A DNA stretch of 17,857 nucleotides from Candidatus Uhrbacteria bacterium (GCA_016209345.1 JACQWH010000018.1:1-17857); one strand, 5' to 3'; positions 1 to 7,069 are shown, counted from the first letter of the stretch. Made by a program: numbers and translations. Notes: generated by a model not told the origin, from the letters alone.

Positions 1-484
1 GATATTTTTCTAAAATTTCCGCCATATCGTAATAATCTTTACAAGCATGCAGTCTTACCCATGGCTGAACAAAACAATCCTCTGCTTCATCTTTATAATA
101 AAAATTTCCTACCGTAATTACTTTCCCTTTTCTGTGGTCGAATACATGAGAAACAAATTCCGTCAGTTTTTCTTTTACTTCAGGATTAACTTCTGCGCTC
201 TCATCTTTCAGGGTAGCAAGAACATTATGATCTTCCTTTCCGTCTTCAAATTGTTCCATCAATCCAATCGGCACACACTCAACGATCGAACCTGTCTTCA
301 ATTTTTGTTTCGTGAGTATAAAACAATCCAAATTATCTCCGTCTCCGCTTGTTGTTTCTAGAATGAAGCCGTACGGATATGGATATTTTCTGGAAACTTC
401 AACAGTTTTTCTGTACTCCAAAGTCTTCTCGTTATAGAGATTTTTCTGATTAGACCCTGCTTCATTTTCGATAAATACCTTCAT
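1..484 (-). CDS. ppa: Inorganic pyrophosphatase, family I-like, 3' end outside window
   Basis: Likely hydrolyses pyrophosphate to two phosphates in the cytoplasm, pulling polymerisation reactions forward. About 161 codons are visible from the ATG at 482-484; the stop lies beyond base 1. The protein carries YPYPYGFI (about residues 34-41) followed by SGDGDNLDC (46-54). This matches the family I signature D-x-D-P-x-D-V, with the three metal-binding aspartates at D48, D50 and D53 but N in place of the usual P/E. A later GKEDHN segment aligns with the region of E. coli D102 and K104; the Asp is kept (D85) while the Lys appears to be Asn. It is a divergent member, so activity is inferred rather than shown. 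No clear Shine-Dalgarno precedes the start. It has no operon partner here; the tRNA gene lies 107 bp upstream on the same strand. Confidence 0.8.
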   Translation of the reverse strand, partial: MKVFIENEAGSNQKNLYNEKTLEYRKTVEVSRKYPYPYGFILETTSGDGDNLDCFILTKQKLKTGSIVECVPIGLMEQFEDGKEDHNVLATLKDESAEVNPEVKEKLTEFVSHVFDHRKGKVITVGNFYYKDEAEDCFVQPWVRLHACKDYYDMAEILEKY

Positions 485-590
485 AGCTACTTATAACTTC
501 TGTTCATATCTCACTTGTGGCAAATGTCGCCATGGGTCATTTTACGACGGAATCCTATGCGCCTTTAGCAAATTCCCGGAAGTCAAATCT

Positions 591-667
591 TGGTGGGCAT
601 TACAGGACTCGAACCTGTGACCTTACGGATGTGAACCGTACGCTCTAACCAGCTGAGCTAAATGCCC
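591..667 (-). tRNA. tRNA-Val (anticodon CAC)
   Basis: The reverse complement folds as a complete 77-nt cloverleaf. It has a 7-bp acceptor stem GGGCATT/AATGCCC, a D arm GCTC/GAGC, an anticodon stem TACGG/CCGTA with loop TTCACAT, a 5-nt variable loop, and a T arm ACAGG-TTCGAGT-CCTGT. The anticodon CAC (bases 631-633 on the plus strand) reads the valine codon GTG. The terminal CCA is encoded (591-593) after discriminator A. No T-rich terminator hairpin is visible downstream. Confidence 0.98.
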
Positions 668-690
668 TCTTGTTCCACGCGCACAACTAT

Positions 691-718
691 AGTATACTTC
701 GCTTGGGTGGGCTGTCAA
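691..718 (-). promoter_or_regulatory. Promoter of tRNA-Val
   Basis: On the minus strand a perfect -35 TTGACA (713-718) is separated by 16 bp from a -10 TATACT (691-696), about 24 bp upstream of the mature tRNA 5' end. The same -10 hexamer and spacing recur at the toxin-antitoxin promoter in this window, which supports both calls. Confidence 0.75.
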
Positions 719-782
719 CAATATGCTTGGCCGCAAAAAACATTGAAATTCCGTGCCTTTGACGGCATGCAGGTTTCTTTTT

Positions 783-2231
783 ATGCACAAATTCCATATC
801 AATCTTTTGAAAAACGATACGCCGCTTCCCTCGTACCAAACGTATCGATCACCTGTCATCCCCCTCCTGATTTCCTGCTCGCTTTTTTTTCTCCTCCTGG
901 GCGGCACCGCCGCCTTTTCTTACCAAAACTCACTGGATGCGCAATCCCCGCTTGCGAAGACCTGGAACTCGCTTCTTTCCATCCCCCCGCTTAAAGGATT
1001 TGCCGACAACGCAAATGCGGATATGGGTCAGACGGAAGATCGCGTAAACATCCTTCTCATGGGCGTTGGCGGCGGCACGCACGAAGGCGCGCAGCTTACC
1101 GATACGCTCATCCTTGCAAGCATAAAACCTTCGACGAAGCAAGTCGCTCTTTTTTCCATACCGCGCGATTTGCTGGTCACTATAAACGGATACGGCTGGA
1201 GAAAAATAAATAACGCAAACGCGTTTGGAGAACTGGCAAATCAGGGCGCCGGCGGCGAGCTTGCTCGCACAACACTAACGCAAACATTTGATATTCCCAT
1301 ACACTATTACCTGCGCGTTGACTTCAAGGCCTTCGTCGATATCGTCAATATTCTTGGCGGCGTGACCGTCACCGTCGACCAACCATTTACCGACTATACC
1401 TACCCGACGTTGGATAAAAAATTTCAAACGGTATCGTTCCGCGCGGGAAAACAAATTATGGACGGCGAACAGGCGCTTATGTTTGCACGCTCGCGCCATA
1501 GCATAAACAATAACGAGGGATCTGACTTTGCCCGCGGCCGCCGGCAGCAAAAAATACTTCTCGCACTAAAAGAAAAGCTCTTTTCCTCAACGCTACTGTT
1601 TCGTCCTCAGAAAATCGCCGATATTATCGCTTCTCTTCGACAGAATATCTCCACCGATCTCCAAACATGGCAGATTCTCACGCTGGGCGCGACGCTGAAA
1701 AAAATTGATTCCGATTCTATCATTTCCACGGTCTTTGATGACGGCGAGAACGGGTATCTTGTTTCCGCGACGGGCCCTGACGGCGCATACGTCCTTCAGC
1801 CGAAAGATGGATCATTTCTCGCGATGCAGGAAAGGATAAAAAATATCTTTGATACCTTTCCGCAGGAGGCAGACCATTCGGTTGGCGCTGGTGGGCGCGT
1901 CGCGATTCGTAACGGTACGCACATTGACGGCATGGCGGGAAAAGCGGCATCACTTCTCAAGGACTACGCATTCGCCATTGACTCGGTGGGCAATGCGCAG
2001 TTGCGCGATTATCAAAAAACCGTTGTCTATGATCTGACAAGCGGCAGAAAAAAACGTCAGCTCGATTTTCTTACAAAAATATTCAAAACTGAAAGCATCT
2101 ACGACCCCTACTCGGTCGAGCTTTCCGACAGTACCGGTGCGGATTTTGTCATTCTTCTTGGCGCCCAGCTGCCGCCGTCGCTTGCAGCTGACGCTACTTT
2201 ACCAACGGAAACAGCTCCTCCCGCTCAATAA
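783..2231 (+). CDS. LytR-CpsA-Psr (LCP) family envelope protein
   Basis: LCP proteins are membrane-bound, extracytoplasmic phosphotransferases that attach undecaprenyl-linked glycopolymers to the cell wall or surface. This 482-residue protein starts with a short cytoplasmic stretch and one hydrophobic segment (about residues 25-48). The LCP domain follows, with QLTDTLILA, SIPRDLLV and the ARSRHS...FARGRRQQK motif that supplies the conserved Asp and Arg residues binding the pyrophosphate lipid. A C-terminal LytR_C-like domain begins at VAIRNGT and ends at FVILLGAQL. I chose the ATG at 783, with AGG nine bases upstream, over an in-frame GTG at 753 that lacks a ribosome site. Its 3' end overlaps the convergent PEGA gene by 38 bp. 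The polymer substrate is unknown; a link to rmlB about 15 kb away (dTDP-sugar synthesis) is possible but only an inference. Confidence 0.92.
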   Translation: MHKFHINLLKNDTPLPSYQTYRSPVIPLLISCSLFFLLLGGTAAFSYQNSLDAQSPLAKTWNSLLSIPPLKGFADNANADMGQTEDRVNILLMGVGGGTHEGAQLTDTLILASIKPSTKQVALFSIPRDLLVTINGYGWRKINNANAFGELANQGAGGELARTTLTQTFDIPIHYYLRVDFKAFVDIVNILGGVTVTVDQPFTDYTYPTLDKKFQTVSFRAGKQIMDGEQALMFARSRHSINNNEGSDFARGRRQQKILLALKEKLFSSTLLFRPQKIADIIASLRQNISTDLQTWQILTLGATLKKIDSDSIISTVFDDGENGYLVSATGPDGAYVLQPKDGSFLAMQERIKNIFDTFPQEADHSVGAGGRVAIRNGTHIDGMAGKAASLLKDYAFAIDSVGNAQLRDYQKTVVYDLTSGRKKRQLDFLTKIFKTESIYDPYSVELSDSTGADFVILLGAQLPPSLAADATLPTETAPPAQ

Positions 2232-3552
2232 TCGGAAGTGAAAAAATACCCTCCTGTCCGTCCCGCGCGCCAAACACGATGAGGGCGGTTTCTTTTGCGT
2301 TCAGAAACACCGCTTCGATTGATGTAAATGAAGCCAATACAATTTCTGCGGAAGACGTGTCTTTGGGACGAATATCACGCATACGAATATCCGTACCTCC
2401 CGATACCGTAATGACAAAGGGAATGTCCGCAAGCGGAAGCATGGCTGACAACCGTTTGCTTTGTCGCGTGACGAGAGAACGAGCGTAGCGATCCTTTGAA
2501 AAATCGTGGCTCCATACTTCAAAATCGTTATACGTATAAAAATGAGTATCGCCGAGAAACGCGATACCTTGCGCGTCCGCCACATGCTGAAATACCGGCC
2601 GATCCCCTTTGCGGTCAAAGAGATAGAGTGAGTTGTCCGCGCCCTGCAAAATAAGAACACCCTTTGCGCTTCCCCAAATGCGCGTTGCCGGCGGAATGGA
2701 TGAAAGTTCACGGATCTGCGCCCCTGTCCTTCTGTCGAAAAAAACGATTCCCTGCCGTGTCCCGCCGCGCAATACGACCAACTCATCGTCGACAAGAAAA
2801 TCAATCGCACGCGGCACGGCAACAAGCGGAACAATTTTTTTCTTTTCTTTATCAAAAACAGCGATACCCTTATCGTCGCGCATGTACAGCACGTCCTCGC
2901 TGGGTGCCCAACGGAATGCCAGTGGATTTTTTTTTGTATCCTTCACTGTCAAGGAGATCGCGCCGTATTCCACCACTCGCCACTCGCCACCATAGTTCGC
3001 AACAAACCGCGTTCCCGATGGCGCGGCCTCCAGCTCGTCTGCGGGGATACGCGATGTATACAGAGTAGAAATCTGTTCTATCCTCATATTCAGCACGCGC
3101 ACCGCGCCTCCATCGTCAACCATGATGCTATCTCCCCGCTTTTGGGCGGCACGAATATGCTTGCCGGATTTCAACAGCACGGGCGCGCTATTCTTCACAA
3201 GAAGAATATCATTTTTTATCGTCGTGCGGCCCGGATAGATTGTTATATCGCCGCTCCAGTCATGAAACCCTTGACGCGATACTGTCAGGCGATAGGTTCC
3301 CGAGAAAAGATACGGAACCGTTGCGGGAGAAGTCATGCGCTCATCGGACCATTGGCGTTGCACCTCAACTCCATTCATCAGTATCCGCGCCCCCTTCGGC
3401 CGGGTTTCCACCAACAGTTGACCGGTCTTTTCAATGTGGTATTTTCCGAAATGATAGCGATACCCGCTGGCATATATCAGAAGAACTGCTGCGGAGAGCA
3501 GAAAAAAAAAGACAAATCCTGCAAAGAGTATGCGGCGAATTGTTCTGTTCAT
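2194..3552 (-). CDS. Membrane-anchored PEGA-domain / beta-propeller-like protein
   Basis: Function unknown; probably an extracytoplasmic structural or sensing protein. The N-terminus has a basic stretch (MNRTIRRI) and one strong transmembrane segment (FAGFVFFFLLSAAVLLIYAS). A PEGA-type beta domain follows (GQLLVETRPKGARILMNG ... GTYRLTVSRQGF). About 330 residues of short beta-rich units come next, e.g. GTRFVANYGGEWRVVEYG, LYMRDDKGIAVFDKE and LYLFDRKGDRPVF, typical of a WD40/YVTN-like propeller. I chose the ATG at 3552 rather than an in-frame ATG at 3612 because AGGA (3561-3564) sits eight bases upstream of it and the hydrophobic segment then lies near the N-terminus. The ribosome site lies in the last codons of rel, four bases before this start, so translation is probably coupled to rel. 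Confidence 0.75.
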   Translation of the reverse strand: MNRTIRRILFAGFVFFFLLSAAVLLIYASGYRYHFGKYHIEKTGQLLVETRPKGARILMNGVEVQRQWSDERMTSPATVPYLFSGTYRLTVSRQGFHDWSGDITIYPGRTTIKNDILLVKNSAPVLLKSGKHIRAAQKRGDSIMVDDGGAVRVLNMRIEQISTLYTSRIPADELEAAPSGTRFVANYGGEWRVVEYGAISLTVKDTKKNPLAFRWAPSEDVLYMRDDKGIAVFDKEKKKIVPLVAVPRAIDFLVDDELVVLRGGTRQGIVFFDRRTGAQIRELSSIPPATRIWGSAKGVLILQGADNSLYLFDRKGDRPVFQHVADAQGIAFLGDTHFYTYNDFEVWSHDFSKDRYARSLVTRQSKRLSAMLPLADIPFVITVSGGTDIRMRDIRPKDTSSAEIVLASFTSIEAVFLNAKETALIVFGARDGQEGIFSLPIIEREELFPLVK

Positions 3553-3556
3553 ACAA

Positions 3557-5002
3557 TTATTCCTGGCGAAGTTGCTGCTTGATATGACTTTTTGCCAGAT
3601 GCGTTTTGACAAATTTCAGCCAATCGGCGCTTGGCCGTTTACGATTTTTCTCTATCAGAATTTCAACCACGTCGCCGCTCTTGAGCGATGAGTCAAGCGG
3701 CACCATGACATCGTTTATCTTTACGCCGGAGCATTTTTTCCCTACGTCGCTATGAATCTGATAGGCAAAATCAACAGGCGTCGCACCTTCGGGCAGATTG
3801 ATGACATCCCCTTTCGGGGTAAACACAAAAATCCTGTTTCGAAAAATATCAAGCCGCAACGCGCTGAGATACTCCTCATCACTGTCAGTGCCATCGCCGC
3901 CCCCTTGCAGCTTGAGAATCTCCTGCACCCAGTCCAAATCTTTTACCGCCGTGCGCCGCGATTGTTTTCCCGCCTCGGTATAGTGCCAGTGAGCCGCGAT
4001 GCCGGCCTCTGCCTCGTACTGCATCTCGGGCGTGCGTATTTGAAACTCAACAATATGGCCATCAATGCAAAACACGGTCGTATGCAGCGAACGATAATGG
4101 TTTAGCTTGGGTTGGGCGATATAGTCCTTGATCCTGCCCGGCAACGGACGCCAATGATGGTGAATGACTCCCAGCGCGGCGTAGCAATCTGCGATATTTG
4201 ATACGATGACCCGCATCGCGACAATGTCATAGATGCCATCGATTGACTCAAGCCCATGCGCAATCATTTTTTGATAGGTGCTGTACAGGCGCTTTACGCG
4301 GCTTGAGATGGACTGTACCGGTATGTGCGCCTCCTTCAACTGTGCGGCAAGCCGGCTGGCAACTGTCGCAAGATACTGCTCTTTTTGTTCAAGATAGGGG
4401 TCTATTTCCGCGCGAAGTTTTTTATACTCCTCCGGGTAAATATAGGGAAACGCCCTATCCTCGAGCTCGCCGCGCAGATACGCGATTCCCAGGCGGTCGG
4501 CAATGGGTGCGTAAATCTCAAGTACCTCCCGCGCGATACGCTGCTGTTTGTCCGGCGGCAAGACATGGAGCGTTTCAAGATTGTGAATGCGACCGGCAAA
4601 CTTTATCAGCACAATGCGGACATCCTGGGCAATACTGACAAACATCTTGCGCAAATTTTCTATATAACGCTCCACTCCCCTGTATTTCACATTACCCAGC
4701 TTGCTCACGCCCTCAACCAGCGTACCGACCTCCTCTCCGAAATTTTTACGAATCTCCTCAAAGGAAACGTCGGTCATGTCAGGCACTTCATGAAGGAGCG
4801 AAGCCACGATGGTCTCCTGGTCTGCTTTCAAATTCGCAAGATAGTGGGCTGTCCTCAGGGGGTGTTTGATGTATTCCTCTCCTGTTTTCCTGATTTGCCC
4901 CCGATGAGCGTTTTCCGCAAAATCATAAGCGAGCCGAATTAAATCAATATCGGCCGCTGTATTGTATTCGCGAACGGCTTTTTCGAGCTCTTCAATCGTC
5001 AT
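3557..5002 (-). CDS. rel: RelA/SpoT-type (p)ppGpp synthetase with degenerate hydrolase site, short C-terminus
   Basis: Makes the alarmone (p)ppGpp from ATP and GTP/GDP. Domains in order: HD hydrolase-like (about 20-175), synthetase (about 210-340), TGS (about 388-450), then only the first ~30 residues of the helical region. The usual helical/zinc-finger/ACT regulatory tail is absent (481 residues against roughly 700-750). The synthetase looks intact: SRVKRLYSTYQKM (234-246), D259, the RIKD version of the RxKD loop (290-293), NHYRSLHTTV and VEFQIRT. The hydrolase does not: the catalytic HD is HE (H71-E72), the following E-D pair aligns with D-M, and the later ADR motif is AGR (G137 where Asp is expected). 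R38 and H47 are kept. The start has GGAGG (5011-5015) eight bases upstream. It shares a transcript with the PEGA gene downstream. Confidence 0.93.
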   Translation of the reverse strand: MTIEELEKAVREYNTAADIDLIRLAYDFAENAHRGQIRKTGEEYIKHPLRTAHYLANLKADQETIVASLLHEVPDMTDVSFEEIRKNFGEEVGTLVEGVSKLGNVKYRGVERYIENLRKMFVSIAQDVRIVLIKFAGRIHNLETLHVLPPDKQQRIAREVLEIYAPIADRLGIAYLRGELEDRAFPYIYPEEYKKLRAEIDPYLEQKEQYLATVASRLAAQLKEAHIPVQSISSRVKRLYSTYQKMIAHGLESIDGIYDIVAMRVIVSNIADCYAALGVIHHHWRPLPGRIKDYIAQPKLNHYRSLHTTVFCIDGHIVEFQIRTPEMQYEAEAGIAAHWHYTEAGKQSRRTAVKDLDWVQEILKLQGGGDGTDSDEEYLSALRLDIFRNRIFVFTPKGDVINLPEGATPVDFAYQIHSDVGKKCSGVKINDVMVPLDSSLKSGDVVEILIEKNRKRPSADWLKFVKTHLAKSHIKQQLRQE

Positions 5003-5023
5003 GATAGCGTCCTCCCTACCCTC

Positions 5024-5052
5024 ATACTAGCAATAAACGGCATATTTGTCAC
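5024..5052 (-). promoter_or_regulatory. Candidate rel promoter, extended -10
   Basis: On the minus strand GTGACA (5047-5052) and TAGTAT (5024-5029) are spaced by 17 bp. TG precedes the -10 with one intervening base, giving an extended -10 element. It lies 22 bp upstream of the rel start codon with the GGAGG ribosome site between, a coherent arrangement. Confidence 0.5.
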
Positions 5053-5071
5053 CCCCCTATCCCCGAAACCC

Positions 5072-5128
5072 TTGACTCAGTGCGCCTCTGTGAGATACAC
5101 TTGTGAGATATGCTGTAGTAGCATCTCT
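5072..5128 (+). promoter_or_regulatory. Candidate rubredoxin promoter with repeated TGTGAGATA
   Basis: TTGACT (5072-5077) and TACACT (5096-5101) are spaced by 18 bp in front of the rubredoxin gene. The 9-mer TGTGAGATA occurs twice at a 13-bp period (5089-5097 and 5102-5110), one copy overlapping the -10. A short hairpin (GAGA...TGCT / AGCA...TCTC) follows at 5106-5128. The repeat could be a regulator site for the oxidative-stress genes, but no regulator gene is visible nearby. Confidence 0.35.
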
Positions 5129-5155
5129 GAGCATCCATAAAATAAATGCCGCCCT

Positions 5156-5320
5156 ATGAAAAAATATTTATGCCCGCCCTGCGGATATGTCTATGACCCA
5201 AAGATCGGGGATCCGGATGGCGGCATAGCTGCGGGCACACCGTTTGAGGAAATACCCGATGATTGGGTATGCCCTGTCTGCGGCGTAGCAAAGTCGCTCT
5301 TTGAACCCTATGAGGAATAA
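5156..5320 (+). CDS. Rubredoxin
   Basis: A 54-residue electron carrier holding one iron in a Cys4 site. The two knuckles CPPCGY (C6, C9) and CPVCG (C39, C42) and the conserved YDP...GDPDGGI...GTPFEEIPDDWVCP segment cover the complete family pattern at its normal length. In organisms with little respiratory chemistry rubredoxin often passes electrons to peroxide- or superoxide-removing enzymes, and here the next genes are a peroxiredoxin and a superoxide dismutase on the same strand, so a reductive oxidative-stress role is inferred. No clear Shine-Dalgarno is seen. The stop is followed by a long inverted repeat before the peroxiredoxin. Confidence 0.97.
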   Translation: MKKYLCPPCGYVYDPKIGDPDGGIAAGTPFEEIPDDWVCPVCGVAKSLFEPYEE

Positions 5321-5325
5321 AGTTA

Positions 5326-5404
5326 AGAATTACGAATCAAGAATGACGAATGGAGCCGCATGGATCCAATCCTGCTTGATTCTTAATTCTTGATTCTTAA
5401 TTCT
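5326..5404. repeat. 26-bp imperfect inverted repeat between rubredoxin and peroxiredoxin
   Basis: Left arm 5326-5351 and right arm 5379-5404 pair at 23 of 26 positions around a 27-nt loop. The right arm lies in a tandem duplication of the 14-mer CTTGATTCTTAATT (5375-5388, 5389-5402). The AT-rich units AGAATTA/CGAATCAAGAAT recur on the left. The right arm ends four bases before the first ATG near the peroxiredoxin start, so a folded RNA would sit over its translation start. It could be a terminator-like processing site, a small mobile repeat, or a 5' UTR switch; the sequence does not decide. Confidence 0.75.
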
Positions 5405-5411
5405 ACAATGT

Positions 5412-5996
5412 ATGCAAGACGCACTATGTCAGCACCTGCAAATCGGCCAGCCGGTCCCCGATATCTCATTTGAGATTTTTCAGAATGAGGAGATAAAAAA
5501 AGTTAAACTCTCGGACTTTGAGGGGAAGTGGCTTGCCCTTGTCTTTTACCCCGCGGATTTCACCTTTATCTGCCCCACCGAGCTTGAGGAACTCGCGGAC
5601 AACTACGCGGAGCTCCAGAGTATCGGTGCCGAGGTTGTCAGTGTCAGTACCGATACCGCATTCGTGCACAAAGCATGGCACGATAACTCGCCCGCGATTA
5701 AAAAAATCACCTACCCCATGGCGGCTGATCCCACCGGCACCTTGTGCAAAACATTCGGCACGTATATCCCTCATGAAGGGCTGTCTCTGCGTGGCACCTT
5801 TATTGTCAATCCTGATGGCATTTTAAAAGCGTACGAAATACACGACAATAGCATCGGCAGAAGCGCGAAGGAATTGTTGCGCAAAATCAAAGCGGCGCAA
5901 TTCGTCGCGCAGAATCCGGGCCAGGTCTGCCCTGCCTCATGGGAACCGGGAAAGGCAACATTAACACCGGGACTTGATCTGGTTGGTAAAATTTAA
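5412..5996 (+). CDS. 2-Cys peroxiredoxin (AhpC/Prx1 type)
   Basis: Reduces hydrogen peroxide and organic hydroperoxides in the cytoplasm through a cysteine pair. The 194-residue protein has the active-site pattern P47-x3-T51-x2-C54 (YPADFTFICPTELEEL), the conserved Arg in SLRGTFIVNPDG (R127), and the resolving cysteine C173 in GQVCPASWEPG. This is the full typical 2-Cys arrangement. No AhpF or thioredoxin reductase gene is in the window, so the reductant is unknown; the rubredoxin just upstream is one candidate partner. The start at 5412 has no Shine-Dalgarno and lies just after an AT-rich inverted repeat. An ATG at 5408 is out of frame. Five bases after the stop a REP-like hairpin begins. 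Confidence 0.96.
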   Translation: MQDALCQHLQIGQPVPDISFEIFQNEEIKKVKLSDFEGKWLALVFYPADFTFICPTELEELADNYAELQSIGAEVVSVSTDTAFVHKAWHDNSPAIKKITYPMAADPTGTLCKTFGTYIPHEGLSLRGTFIVNPDGILKAYEIHDNSIGRSAKELLRKIKAAQFVAQNPGQVCPASWEPGKATLTPGLDLVGKI

Positions 5997-6002
5997 CGTC
6001 AT

Positions 6003-6029
6003 GTCATCCCGGCGAAGGCCGGGATCCAG
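6003..6029 (+). repeat. REP-like hairpin, copy A
   Basis: A palindromic element of the form GTCATCCCGG-CGAAGG-CCGGGATCCAG. It lies between the peroxiredoxin stop and the next start codon, eight bases before the ATG at 6038. Copy B at 6433-6459 matches it, and the match continues through the ATG. Confidence 0.85.
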
Positions 6030-6037
6030 TCTAAAAT

Positions 6038-6223
6038 ATGACCATCCACAAATGCGACCAATGCAAAAAGAACATAGGAGATCGAATGAAATCCCTTCAC
6101 GTCACTTCATATTCGTTGCCGTATTACGATGTTGAATTATGCGAAAAATGTAGCGATCCTCTCGTTAAGGGCTCATCCACAAATAACATCCACAATTCCA
6201 TCTCATCTTCACGTCATCTTTGA
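6038..6223 (+). pseudogene. Small CxxC zinc-ribbon-like protein, C-terminus replaced by an insertion
   Basis: Function unknown. Two CxxC pairs (C6/C9 in KCDQCKK and C35/C38 in LCEKCSD) suggest a single zinc or iron site in a very short protein. As it stands it has 61 residues. After VK (residue 44) the reading frame enters the left terminal repeat of a 157-bp MITE-like element, so the last 17 residues (GSSTNNI...) are element-derived. Removing the element and one TAA copy rejoins the frame as ...DPLVKLLKSKKLMPPNPKT and a stop at 6372-6374, 58 residues in all. The lysine-rich tail looks like a natural ending. The altered protein may still work, since both CxxC pairs remain. The start lies eight bases after REP copy A, with no Shine-Dalgarno. 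Confidence 0.65.
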
Positions 6224-6325
6224 TCAGAAAAAATCTTCAAAATATCTCGATATTCTTCTGCTTTTGTTCTGACAAATCTGACGCAAATATGAGCGAACTT
6301 GAGTATGTTATTTGTGGAAGAGTCC
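6169..6325. mobile_element. 157-bp MITE-like element with 23-bp terminal inverted repeats
   Basis: The left end (6169-6191) begins GGGCTCATCCACAAATAACA. The right end (6303-6325), read in reverse complement, begins GGACTCTTCCACAAATAACA. The 23-bp ends match at 20 positions. TAA flanks both sides (6166-6168 and 6326-6328), consistent with a 3-bp target duplication. No transposase is encoded. The minus strand has only a short open frame from the right end (KFAHICVRFVRTKAEEY...) that I cannot identify. It would have to be mobilised in trans by an element with matching ends. Confidence 0.65.
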
Positions 6326-6432
6326 TAAATTATTGAAATCAAAAAAACTAATGCCGCCGAATCCCAAAACCTAATGGCTTACTGTGCAATGAAATCGGTG
6401 CGTCTTTATTCTCCTGAAATCGTCTAAGAATT

Positions 6433-6459
6433 GTCATTCCGGCGTAGGCCGGAATCCAG
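6433..6459 (+). repeat. REP-like hairpin, copy B
   Basis: The hairpin GTCATTCCGG-CGTAGG-CCGGAATCCAG differs from copy A by paired changes that keep the stem (C/G in A, T/A in B) plus a loop base. The 38 bp 6433-6470, including the sod ATG, match 6003-6040 at 34 positions, so the repeat unit seems to include the 5' leader and start codon. Confidence 0.85.
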
Positions 6460-6467
6460 TCCAAAAT

Positions 6468-7049
6468 ATGTATCAAGCAAAAAACTTTGAACATCTTCTC
6501 GGCACACCGGGATTTTCCGACACGCTCCTCAAAAATCATTTCGCGCTCTATGATGGGTATGTGAAAAATTGCAATCTCATTCACGATCGGTTCGGTGAAT
6601 TGAAAGCGACAGATAAAATTGGTTCGCTTGATTGGGCGGAACTAAAACGACGTTCAGCATGGGAGTATAACGGCATGCGCCTTCATGAACTCTATTTTGG
6701 CAATATGAAGAATGGCGGCGTTGCTTTGAGTGAGGGGGCGAACCTTCACGCCCAGCTCATGGAAAAATATGGAACTATTGCGGCGTGGGAAAAGGACTTC
6801 CGAGCAACCGGCGCGATGCGCGGCATCGGATGGGCTGTCCTGATGTATGACAAAGAAGCAAAATGTTTTCGAAATTCGTGGGTGAATGAACATGATGTCG
6901 GATTCTGCGTCGGTATGACAAATCTGCTTATCATGGATGTATTTGAGCACGCCTACATCACCGACTACGGCATCAAGAGAGCCGATTATATTGAGGCGTT
7001 CATGAAAGCCATCGACTGGTCGGTTGTGGAACAACGATTCGCGTCGTAG
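6468..7049 (+). CDS. sod: Superoxide dismutase, Fe/Mn family
   Basis: Converts superoxide to oxygen and hydrogen peroxide; the product would then go to the peroxiredoxin encoded upstream. At 193 residues it has normal family length. Likely metal ligands are H24 (LLKNHFALYDGYV), H73 (NGMRLHELYF), and D157 and H161 in the hallmark DVFEHAY. Y31 is the likely gateway tyrosine, and the SWVNEHDVGF segment is typical of one Fe/Mn branch. H24 lies seven residues before Y31, whereas classical enzymes have eight (HYGKHHxTYV), so the first ligand may be shifted. The start sits eight bases after REP copy B with no Shine-Dalgarno. The last 36 bp (7014-7049) are duplicated 740 bp downstream, beyond the toxin-antitoxin genes. 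Confidence 0.94.
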   Translation: MYQAKNFEHLLGTPGFSDTLLKNHFALYDGYVKNCNLIHDRFGELKATDKIGSLDWAELKRRSAWEYNGMRLHELYFGNMKNGGVALSEGANLHAQLMEKYGTIAAWEKDFRATGAMRGIGWAVLMYDKEAKCFRNSWVNEHDVGFCVGMTNLLIMDVFEHAYITDYGIKRADYIEAFMKAIDWSVVEQRFAS

Positions 7050-7069
7050 ACCATCATCGATTTTTTTGC

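Noticed and set aside
47..361. Rightward 104-residue open frame at the window start
   Set aside because: It is antisense to a frame with clear pyrophosphatase motifs, and its own translation is of low complexity with no recognisable motif.
753..782. GTG start for the LCP protein
   Set aside because: There is no ribosome site before the GTG, while the ATG at 783 has AGG at a suitable distance and gives a shorter, more usual N-terminus.
6169..6325. Assigning the MITE to a named IS family
   Set aside because: The end sequence resembles GGC-type ends of several families, but the apparent 3-bp target duplication does not fit those I considered, and no transposase is available to decide.
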